A stretch of 8,936 nt of DNA from a bacterium. Lineage in GTDB: Bacteria > Auribacterota > UBA3054. Location of the stretch: assembly GCA_017444325.1 (NCBI GenBank), contig JAFSWV010000001.1, positions 1 through 8,936 of the forward strand, read 5' to 3'. This document shows, one piece after another, positions 1 through 6,007 of the stretch. The notes beneath the pieces were generated by a model. It worked only from the letters and a program-made list of their open reading frames with translations, was not told the DNA's origin and ran no database searches. How positions within the stretch are numbered: the stretch's first letter is position 1; each line of letters starts with the position of its first letter. The translations under genes and the position numbers were made by a program.

Positions 1-915
1 GGTGATGGCGTTCCCAAGCGTTTCGCTGCCCACGGGTCCGTAAGCATAGCGCATTCTGGCGCGGAAGAAACCGTCATCGAGTCCGTCCCTTGTGACGCTG
101 ACGCCCAATTTTCCGCTTTCCTCTATAACGCCGGTGGCGCCGGTGGTCACACTAACGTTTTCAGGATAGTCGAGGAAAGATACTTCGTACTGGAATGGCT
201 TCGTGCCGCCGTTCACAACAGTGTCTTCAATGGTCGTTTTATCTTCGCCGAAAGCGTAAACGCCGTTCAGCTGAGGCTCGTACGTGTCGGGACGAGGAAT
301 GTCCTCAAATTTAAGATCGTCGATGAGCCACATGGCGTTCTCGGAATTACTTCCGCAGCTGACGCAGAACTTGGTGAAGCGCTTGATCTCGTACACCCAG
401 TCGTTGGCTTTCTTGGAAAGCTCAACGCTTGAGCCGAAGTTCGTTGTGAAATCGCCCAAGGTCAGTTCCGTCATAAGGTAGCGCCTATAGTCTACCGTGA
501 AGGAGAAATCGAGCCAGGTGTCAAGCGGGAACTTCTGGCTGCCCAAAAGATTGGTCTTCTGCGCCGGGCCGTTGCCGAAAGAGTAGAGATAGAAATAATC
601 CTGCTCCTTTTCCCTGACGAACCAGAAGCCCACGGACCTGTACCAGACGTCGTTCTGGATGTAGAAATAGTCGGCCTCGGAGTCGGCTTCGCTGCCCTTG
701 TACATTTTCATGCTGACTTTGAGGATCCCGCCCGTGGGGGAATAGACGTCGCACATGTAGCCTTCGTAGCCGCCGGATCTCACGACGTAGCCGCAGTTGC
801 CCTCGAAACCGTAGGTGACGTTGGTCACCAGCATGCAGTTGCCCTCATGCTGGTAATCGCCCACCCAGGTGTTCTGACCGTCAATGCCGCCAATCTGCAT
901 ATAGGGTGATTCGAA
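1..915 (-). repeat. Divergent repeat unit 3 (residues 647-951, cut by window edge)
   Basis: This unit opens with the same FE...GQN.W signature and reaches a comparable WLIDDLKFED close near residue 870. In between it is rich in aromatic residues (for example YFYIQNDVWYRSVGFWF) and does not keep the NHQTSFDIS or EGCG blocks. A weakly similar Ig-like segment follows (residues about 875-951, with SVTRDGLDDGFFRARMRY echoing the DRS..TDGYYR block). It is probably the same architecture with a different jelly-roll subtype. Confidence 0.65.
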
Positions 916-2853
916 ATTCTCGGCGTAGATAACGGTGCCGTTGGGGCAGCAGACCGGGAAGGTCTTAGAACCGTAGTCGCCGCCGTCAATGGTCACCATG
1001 GCGCGGTAATAGCCGTTAGTCATTATGCTTCTGTCAACGGTCATGGTAAGCTCGACAGCGCCTTCGCAGGTGCCGCTGTCCGGCGTAATGGAGATCCATT
1101 CCGGAGCGTCGGCGACGGTGGCGGTGAAATCAAAAGAGCCCGTGGTCTTGTTGACTAAGGTCAGTTTCTTTTCCGTAGCAGTGCGGGAGAAGATAGGCTG
1201 CGCAGGGCTAACTTCGAATTCCTTGGTAGGCGGAAGCGGGCAGAGCTCGATGCGGAAATTGTCCACGGCTCCGCTGTGCATGACACGGAGGCCGTCCGGC
1301 AGCGTGCCGCAGCCTTCCGTCTTGGCGCTCTTGTAATACATGCCTTCCCCTTCCAAGACCTGGTCGCCAATGGTCATGCGCTCAATTGCCCTGGTGGCGG
1401 GGAAAATGGTGAGCGTGAAGGGTTGATAAGTGTCCGTGGGCAGATCGAAAGCTTCGAACTGCTTTATGGAACCATCGGCCGCGGTATAGGCAAGAGTAGC
1501 CTTGCCGTCGGCGTAACGAATGAATTCCGTTATCTCGACGTCATAATTCTTGCCGCTCTCGCCCAGGGCGTGGATCTTGAGGTAGAAAGGATTGGCAGCA
1601 TCACTGGAAATGAAAGTGTAGCCGGAGACGTTAAGCTTGACGTTGCCAGGGCATTGCTCGGAAATGTCGAAGCTGGTCTGGTGGTTCACGCCGTACTGAC
1701 TGTCGGCATTGTCGCAGAAAAGGAACTGCGCGCCGCTCTGGGCAGCATGCGTGTTGTTCGAAACGATAATGATCCCGCCGGCGCCGCTCCAGCTGGGCAC
1801 CCAATTGTTCTGGCCGACGATGTCGCCTTCATGCATGAATGGAGCCTCAAAGTTCTCGGCGAAGACGCCTGTGCCATTGGGGCAACTGACAAGCAGATTT
1901 TTGGCGCCGTACTCTCCGCCGTCAATTTTAACAGCGGTGCGGTAGTAGCCGTCGGTCATTACGCTTCTGTCAACGGAAAGCGTGAGCTCCGTAGAGGTTG
2001 CGCAAGTTCCGCTGGCGGGAGCTACGGTCAGCCATTCCGCGGCGTCCACAACAGAGGCGGTGAAATCAAAAGAGTCCACGCCCTTGTTGATCATGTCCGC
2101 TTTAGCTTCCGTCGTTTCACCGGAGAACGCGACCTTCGCAGGGTTTAAATCAAATTCTTTTTTCGGCGGAGCCGGGCAAGTCTCCACCTTGAAATTGTCA
2201 AGTCTGCCGGTCTTCATTAACCTGATGCCGTCAGGAAGTTTTCCGCAGCCTTCTGCAAAAGCCGACTTGTAGAACATTCCTTCGGCCCTGAGAACTTCTT
2301 CGGCGATCCTGATCTCTTCGATCTCCCGTGATTCCGGTTCAATTATTAGGCTCACCCTTTGGTAAGTTCCGGCAGCAAGACCGGAGACGGAAAAAGTCTG
2401 GTACTGGCCGCCCGCGGTGGTGTAAGCCATCTGCGCATTGCCGTTTGCGAAAATCTGCAGTTCCGATATTTCAAGGTCGTAGGGCCTGCCGCTGCTTCCC
2501 AAAGCGTGAAGCTTGACATAGAACTGCTCGGTGGCGTCGGACGGTACGAGAGCATAAAAAGAAAGCTGAAGCTTATCGCTTTCGGAACATTTGTCGGAGA
2601 TATCAAAGCTGGTCTGGTGGTTGATGTCTTCGCAAAGCAAATATTGCTGCCCATGCTGTGCCTCGGCTGCGTTGTCGGATATGATCAGGTTGCCGCCAGC
2701 CCCCGACCAGCTTTTCGCCCAGTTGTTCTGGCCCACGGCGTCGCCTGCCGCGTAGCCTTCGCTCGTTTCGAAATCGATCGTGAAGATCGTGTTGGTCTCC
2801 CCGGCCAAAACGGTCACAACGCCGAGGGCAAACAGTAACAGTAATTTTTTCAT
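1..2853 (-). CDS. Large secreted repeat protein with jelly-roll-like and BACON/Ig-like units (partial, C-terminus outside window)
   Basis: I read this frame as open from an ATG at 2853 to base 1: 951 codons with no stop, so the end of the gene lies outside the window. Residues 1-17 form a Sec signal peptide (two lysines, a leucine-rich core, a likely cut after Ala17 in VLA-GE). The rest is at least three units starting near residues 28, 335 and 647. Units 1 and 2 each have about 180 residues of beta-rich, jelly-roll-like sequence (opening with FE and GQNNW..SWSGAGG, ending near (L/V)DNF), then about 100 residues of Ig-like sequence with EW(L/I)(S/T)(V/I)..P.SGTC and DRS(V/I)MT(D/N)GYYR, resembling BACON domains. 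Six cysteines are shared between units 1 and 2, suggesting extracytoplasmic disulfides. No catalytic motif is recognisable. A surface or carbohydrate-binding/adhesive role is inference from the fold resemblance. The start is preceded only by a weak GAGAT at 2859-2863, 31 nt after the upstream gene's stop. Confidence 0.88.
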   Translation of the reverse strand, partial: MKKLLLLFALGVVTVLAGETNTIFTIDFETSEGYAAGDAVGQNNWAKSWSGAGGNLIISDNAAEAQHGQQYLLCEDINHQTSFDISDKCSESDKLQLSFYALVPSDATEQFYVKLHALGSSGRPYDLEISELQIFANGNAQMAYTTAGGQYQTFSVSGLAAGTYQRVSLIIEPESREIEEIRIAEEVLRAEGMFYKSAFAEGCGKLPDGIRLMKTGRLDNFKVETCPAPPKKEFDLNPAKVAFSGETTEAKADMINKGVDSFDFTASVVDAAEWLTVAPASGTCATSTELTLSVDRSVMTDGYYRTAVKIDGGEYGAKNLLVSCPNGTGVFAENFEAPFMHEGDIVGQNNWVPSWSGAGGIIIVSNNTHAAQSGAQFLFCDNADSQYGVNHQTSFDISEQCPGNVKLNVSGYTFISSDAANPFYLKIHALGESGKNYDVEITEFIRYADGKATLAYTAADGSIKQFEAFDLPTDTYQPFTLTIFPATRAIERMTIGDQVLEGEGMYYKSAKTEGCGTLPDGLRVMHSGAVDNFRIELCPLPPTKEFEVSPAQPIFSRTATEKKLTLVNKTTGSFDFTATVADAPEWISITPDSGTCEGAVELTMTVDRSIMTNGYYRAMVTIDGGDYGSKTFPVCCPNGTVIYAENFESPYMQIGGIDGQNTWVGDYQHEGNCMLVTNVTYGFEGNCGYVVRSGGYEGYMCDVYSPTGGILKVSMKMYKGSEADSEADYFYIQNDVWYRSVGFWFVREKEQDYFYLYSFGNGPAQKTNLLGSQKFPLDTWLDFSFTVDYRRYLMTELTLGDFTTNFGSSVELSKKANDWVYEIKRFTKFCVSCGSNSENAMWLIDDLKFEDIPRPDTYEPQLNGVYAFGEDKTTIEDTVVNGGTKPFQYEVSFLDYPENVSVTTGATGVIEESGKLGVSVTRDGLDDGFFRARMRYAYGPVGSETLGNAIT
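916..1851 (-). repeat. Tandem protein repeat unit 2 (residues 335-646)
   Basis: This is the second copy, about 312 residues. It differs from unit 1 mainly by a short insertion before NHQTSFDIS (NADSQYGV in place of two residues). The matching cysteines are at residues 380, 401, 515, 538, 596 and 635 or 636. The Ig/BACON-like half runs from about residue 546 to 640. Confidence 0.85.
1852..2772 (-). repeat. Tandem protein repeat unit 1 (residues 28-334)
   Basis: This is the first copy of a roughly 307-residue module, a jelly-roll-like part followed by an Ig/BACON-like part. It aligns by eye with unit 2 along its whole length. Landmarks are GQNNW, NHQTSFDIS, KLHALG, EGCG.LPDG, FDFTA and DGYYR. 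DNA identity persists locally: a 15-base match (2608-2622 with 1672-1686) and a 19-base match (2056-2074 with 1120-1138). Conserved cysteines are at residues 74, 89, 203, 226, 284 and 324. Confidence 0.85.
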
Positions 2854-2884
2854 AACTTATCTCAGTTGGTTGAATTGTTAAAGT

Positions 2885-4102
2885 TTAGAACAAATAAATG
2901 GGATGGGAATCGGGATTTTTTCCGAAGAGCGTGACGTCGTCGATCTTTTTGATGACAGGCCCTTTCAGCAGCGCGAAGAGCAGACGCTCGACGCCCACGC
3001 CGCCGCCGAAAGTCGACGGGAAGAGGTCGGAACCGTCCTCGCCCTTCATGGCCGCCGCCGCCAGGAAGGGAGCGTATCCGCTCAGTTCCTCGACGTTGGT
3101 AATTTCGCCGTTGCGGTCGAAGGCCGGGCGCGTCATGATGATCTTGTTGTCCACGAGACGCTCGATAATGGGTTCATAGAGCCATTCCCTGATGGCGCCG
3201 GACAGGACTTCCAAAGCTCCTCCCAGGCTGCCGTCCGCAAGTTGGCTCTGCGCGCAAAGGTCGTAGTTGTATATATCCTTGGAAGGCACGTCCTCCAGCG
3301 ACCTTTTCGTGCCGTCTTTTTTGAGGTAGGGATAGACAAGGTCGTAGTTCTCGCGCATGATGCCCTTGATCCAGAAGAACTGGCTTTTGGCGGTATCGCC
3401 CAGTTCCTGTTCCGAAGCGTCCCCCACTTCGTCCCTGAAAAAGGCTGGGAACGGTTTTTCCGGCACCGTAAGCGTAACGCCCAATGCCTTGAGGTCCTCA
3501 GAATTCTTTTCTATGAGCGCCTTCACGGTGAAGATGATCATGTCCTCAAAGAAACCAAGTGCCTTTTTGTAATCTTCCGCCAGGATGGCTTTGACTTTTT
3601 CCTCTTCGTTGAAGTATTCCGCTAGCGTCACGAATTTATCACGACGCAATTCCATATCCATCTGGGAAAAATCTATGAGATAGCGGCCCCTCTGCTCGCC
3701 TATCGGGCTTTCCAGCTCCAACCTTATGTTCGGGGAATCGATATAGACGCCCTTCAGCATCGGGTTGGTGCAGGCCAAGAACTTCGAGTAGATCATGGAG
3801 TGGGTGGTCTTGTAGGGCTGCCCTTTGTAGCGGATGGTCGGAGAATATTCGATGTCGTGGGCCAGAGGGTCCGTCACCGGGGAAAGGGAAACTCGCTCCA
3901 GGTTCAGAAGGCCTTGCTCGCTTAAGAAATTCTGCATGGCCTGGACCATGGTCGTTCTGATCCTCAAGACATGGAAGATCCCCTCGCTCCTCCATTTTTC
4001 CATGTACTGCTTTCTGGTGAAAGCTTTGAGTCCGCTGCCCGATTGCTTCAGCGCAGCGTGAAAGCGCGCAAGACTGGCGCCAATCTCATCTCGTTCCTGC
4101 AT
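2885..4102 (-). CDS. Class II aaRS-like asparagine synthetase (AS-AR family), AsnRS/AspRS catalytic core without anticodon domain
   Basis: This 405-residue protein has the catalytic core of an AsnRS/AspRS class II synthetase. Motif 2 is SPNIRLE (123-129) followed by RGR and FSQMDME (145-151). Motif 3 is GGGVGVER (366-373) with its ATP-binding arginine. It has no N-terminal OB anticodon-binding domain. Several blocks match the archaeal asparagine synthetase-related family AS-AR as I recall it: LSPVTDPL (73-80), THSM (100-103), FFWI..I.RE.YD (242-253), NYDL (279-282) and EVLSGAIREWLYE (298-310). That family makes asparagine from aspartate, ATP and ammonia through an aspartyl-adenylate, in the cytoplasm and without tRNA. 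The protein is about 100 residues longer than the roughly 300-residue archaeal enzymes; the extra length is an N-terminal extension of about 40 residues and expanded middle regions. A Shine-Dalgarno at 4107-4113 supports the ATG, 15 nt after the lipoprotein stop. Alternatives are a tRNA-free paralog with another substrate or a divergent AsnRS. Class assignment is firm; substrate is inferred. Confidence 0.82.
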   Translation of the reverse strand: MQERDEIGASLARFHAALKQSGSGLKAFTRKQYMEKWRSEGIFHVLRIRTTMVQAMQNFLSEQGLLNLERVSLSPVTDPLAHDIEYSPTIRYKGQPYKTTHSMIYSKFLACTNPMLKGVYIDSPNIRLELESPIGEQRGRYLIDFSQMDMELRRDKFVTLAEYFNEEEKVKAILAEDYKKALGFFEDMIIFTVKALIEKNSEDLKALGVTLTVPEKPFPAFFRDEVGDASEQELGDTAKSQFFWIKGIMRENYDLVYPYLKKDGTKRSLEDVPSKDIYNYDLCAQSQLADGSLGGALEVLSGAIREWLYEPIIERLVDNKIIMTRPAFDRNGEITNVEELSGYAPFLAAAAMKGEDGSDLFPSTFGGGVGVERLLFALLKGPVIKKIDDVTLFGKNPDSHPIYLF

Positions 4103-4106
4103 GTAT

Positions 4107-4113
4107 CTTCCTT
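4107..4113 (-). promoter_or_regulatory. Ribosome binding site of the AS-AR-like gene
   Basis: On the minus strand the sequence reads AAGGAAG, then ATAC, then ATG. It lies inside the 15-nt gap after the lipoprotein stop and fixes the start at 4102. Confidence 0.7.
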
Positions 4114-4117
4114 AATT

Positions 4118-5092
4118 TTATTTCCCGTTCATTTTGTCGTTAAGTCTGGAAATGGCCTGGTTCTTGGAGACCAGATTGTCTTCCATTCTGAAACCTCCGC
4201 GGCCCGGTCCGCCGGGACCGCCGCCTCTGCCGCCTCTGCCTCTGCCTCCGCCGAAGCCTTCGAAAGCCATGACGAGATCATCGCCGCTGGACTCCAGATC
4301 CTTCATGATGCTTCTGGCCGTGGCGTAGTCGCCCTCTTCAATGGCTTTGTTGGCAAGAGAGTACTGAAGGCCTGTAACGTTGCGCACGCCCCACTCGTTG
4401 ACCGCTTCGGTCCCCTTGCTGGACGCCATCAGATCTTTGTAGGTGTTCAGGGCGTCCTGATAATTGTTCTGCATGAGATTCCAGGCCGCGGTCTCAGCCC
4501 TAAGCTGTGCGGCGGCGTAGGAATCGGGATACTGCCTGATGAGGTCTTCCCTGGCCTGAACCATTTCCTGCATGCGTTTCTCGCGGTCTTCCTGGCTTTC
4601 GTTGCGGTTGCCGCCCCAACGGAACCTGGTCTTCTCCTGAAGCTCCGTGAAGGCCGCGCCGTAGTTGTCGCTGTCGCTCTTGCGCTGAGTGTCTCTGAGT
4701 TCGCGCATGGAGGTCTGGTATTTCTCGCGGCGTTTCTCCATCGTCTTTTCTTCAACGAGTTCCGCCATGGCGGAAACTTCGATGTCCTCGTTGGTGGAAA
4801 GAACGTCGAAACCGGCTGCCACCATCATCTGCTCAAGGTTGTAGAGCTTTTCGTTGAAGGCCTCCAGGATCTCATCGACGTTGCCGTCAGTAGAAACTTT
4901 CTGGATCTCCGTTTTCGCGCTCGGCGCCTTTTCAAGGGTTCCCATACGCTTTTCGATCTTCTCGATCCTGTTCTCCAGACTTCTCAAAGAAAGCGCGACG
5001 CTCTTCATTTCATCATCGTTGGTCTTTTTTTCGCAGCCAACCATGATCACAAGAGCCGCAATGAGGCCCAGAGTTAAGAGTGTATGTTTCAT
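4118..5092 (-). CDS. Lipoprotein with coiled coil, TPR-like helices and a Gly/Arg-rich tract
   Basis: This 324-residue product starts with a type II signal peptide. A hydrophobic stretch ends in IMVGC with the lipidated cysteine at residue 20; the Met at -3 is less usual than Leu. Residues 21-25 (EKKTN) have no Asp at +2, so in a diderm the protein would by rule go to the outer membrane. Residues about 26-56 form a heptad-rich coiled coil (SLRSLENRIEKIEKRMGTLE). Residues about 175-265 form helical pairs of TPR or YbgF-like character (YPDSYAAAQLRAE, NYQDALNTYKDLM, EGDYATARSIMKDLE). Residues 279-300 are almost only Gly, Arg and Pro, followed by a 24-residue charged tail. I recognise no named family. 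The architecture suggests a periplasm-facing scaffold or assembly factor, which is inference. It is preceded by a strong Shine-Dalgarno and separated from rfbD by 52 nt, the widest gap in the window. Confidence 0.85.
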   Translation of the reverse strand: MKHTLLTLGLIAALVIMVGCEKKTNDDEMKSVALSLRSLENRIEKIEKRMGTLEKAPSAKTEIQKVSTDGNVDEILEAFNEKLYNLEQMMVAAGFDVLSTNEDIEVSAMAELVEEKTMEKRREKYQTSMRELRDTQRKSDSDNYGAAFTELQEKTRFRWGGNRNESQEDREKRMQEMVQAREDLIRQYPDSYAAAQLRAETAAWNLMQNNYQDALNTYKDLMASSKGTEAVNEWGVRNVTGLQYSLANKAIEEGDYATARSIMKDLESSGDDLVMAFEGFGGGRGRGGRGGGPGGPGRGGFRMEDNLVSKNQAISRLNDKMNGK

Positions 5093-5096
5093 AATT

Positions 5097-5103
5097 CCTC
5101 CTT
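5097..5103 (-). promoter_or_regulatory. Strong ribosome binding site of the lipoprotein gene
   Basis: The minus strand reads AAGGAGG, then AATT, then ATG: a near-perfect anti-16S match with a short 4-nt spacer. It is the strongest Shine-Dalgarno in the window and fixes the start at 5092. The surrounding gap (5093-5144) is AT-rich. It shows no hairpin followed by a T-run, and no convincing pair of -35 and -10 boxes. Confidence 0.75.
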
Positions 5104-5144
5104 GGGTATTATTTACTAACTCAATTTTAACATTTATCGGGATT

Positions 5145-6005
5145 TCAAAGGCTTTTAAGATAGCGTTTGAGCGCCTCCCGCCATTCGGGGGGCGTTTTTC
5201 CGGTAGCCTTCTGATATTTTTCCAGGCTCAGAACCGAGTAAGCCGGGCGGGGCGCCGGGCGCGGGAACTCTTTGGTAGTGACGGGCTTCACGGTAACTTT
5301 GTGCGCCTTGTCTATCATGCCCAATTCATAAGCTTCCTCTATGGCGCCGCAGGCGAAGTCAAACCAGCTTATGCCGCCCTGATTGGTGAAGTGATAATAG
5401 CCTCTGGCCTCGACGGAAATGAGGTTGAGAAGCGCTTCCGCCAGATCCTGCGTGAAAGTCGGCGAACCGACCTGATCGTTGACGACCGTCAGAAGCTCTC
5501 TTTCCTTGGCGAGCTTGATCATAGTGTCGGGGAAGTTCTTCCCGCCTTTGCCGTAAAGCCAGGCCGTCCTGACGATCAAAAAATCGCAACCGCTCTTTTC
5601 TATAGCCAACTCCCCTTCCCTTTTCGTCACGGCGTAAACTCCCTTGGGCGCCGTCTGGTCGTCCTCTTTCATCGGATGACTGCCGTCGCCGAAGAAAACG
5701 AAGTCCGTGCTGATGCTAACCAGCGGGATTCCTCTTTCTTTGCATTCATTGGCAAGATTCGCCGGCCCTTCGGCGTTCAGCCTTCTGGCGAAGGCTTCGT
5801 CCTCCTCGGCCTTGTCGACCGCGGTGTAGGCAGCGCAGTTCAGGATAAGGTTCGGTTGGGCTATGTCGCAGACCTTTTTTATTTCATCCTTGTCTAGGAT
5901 GTTCATCTCCCCGACGTCCGTCAAAAACAGCTCGTGTTCCTGAGACAGTTTTTCCCTCACCGCTCTTGCCAGCATGCCGTTGGCGCCTGAAACCAGTATT
6001 TTCAT
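5145..6005 (-). CDS. rfbD: dTDP-4-dehydrorhamnose reductase (RmlD/RfbD family)
   Basis: This 286-residue extended short-chain dehydrogenase reduces dTDP-4-dehydro-L-rhamnose to dTDP-L-rhamnose with NAD(P)H, the last step of the cytoplasmic rhamnose precursor pathway. Visible signatures in order are the N-terminal Rossmann loop GANGMLA (7-13), NCAAYTAVDKAE (56-67), STDFVF (99-104, where STDYVF is usual), the catalytic pair Tyr124 and Lys128 with Thr100 at the expected distance, RTAWLYG (146-152), DQVGSPT (177-183) and a C-terminal RP.PRPAYSVLS block (249-260). Length is normal for the family. The ATG lies 2 nt after the subtilase stop, and a Shine-Dalgarno (AGGGA, 6014-6018) sits in the last subtilase codons, so translation is probably coupled. 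No rfbA, rfbB or rfbC is present in this window. A reductase acting on a related dTDP- or other nucleotide-linked keto-sugar is the main alternative. Confidence 0.88.
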   Translation of the reverse strand: MKILVSGANGMLARAVREKLSQEHELFLTDVGEMNILDKDEIKKVCDIAQPNLILNCAAYTAVDKAEEDEAFARRLNAEGPANLANECKERGIPLVSISTDFVFFGDGSHPMKEDDQTAPKGVYAVTKREGELAIEKSGCDFLIVRTAWLYGKGGKNFPDTMIKLAKERELLTVVNDQVGSPTFTQDLAEALLNLISVEARGYYHFTNQGGISWFDFACGAIEEAYELGMIDKAHKVTVKPVTTKEFPRPAPRPAYSVLSLEKYQKATGKTPPEWREALKRYLKSL

Positions 6006-6007
6006 CT

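Noticed and set aside
1276..2148. Plus-strand open frame of 290 codons
   Set aside because: It is antisense to the giant repeat protein. Its apparent internal repetition only mirrors the repeats of the real gene.
916..2772. Repeated DNA as a CRISPR or mobile-element repeat
   Set aside because: The repeats are about 920-940 bp apart, in frame and within one coding sequence, so they reflect duplicated protein domains.
2885..4102. Annotation as ordinary asparaginyl- or aspartyl-tRNA synthetase
   Set aside because: The anticodon-binding OB domain is absent, and the THSM, FWI and EVLSG..REW blocks fit the AS-AR type better than canonical AsnRS or AspRS.
4205..4220. Perfect 6-bp inverted repeat with a 4-base loop (CGGTCC...GGACCG)
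   Set aside because: It falls in the Gly/Arg/Pro codon tract of the lipoprotein, where GGN and CCN codons create such symmetry. There is no T-run and no position suggesting a terminator or operator.
3971..5077. Plus-strand open frame of 368 codons
   Set aside because: It is antisense to the lipoprotein gene and the start of the AS-AR-like gene; it has no Shine-Dalgarno support and no recognisable domain.
5093..5144. Possible terminator or promoter in the widest intergenic gap
   Set aside because: I found no stem followed by a T-run and no -35/-10 pair with acceptable spacing. Only the Shine-Dalgarno is convincing.
4854..5897. Plus-strand open frame of 347 codons
   Set aside because: It is antisense to rfbD and the lipoprotein start; the rfbD motifs on the minus strand are unmistakable.
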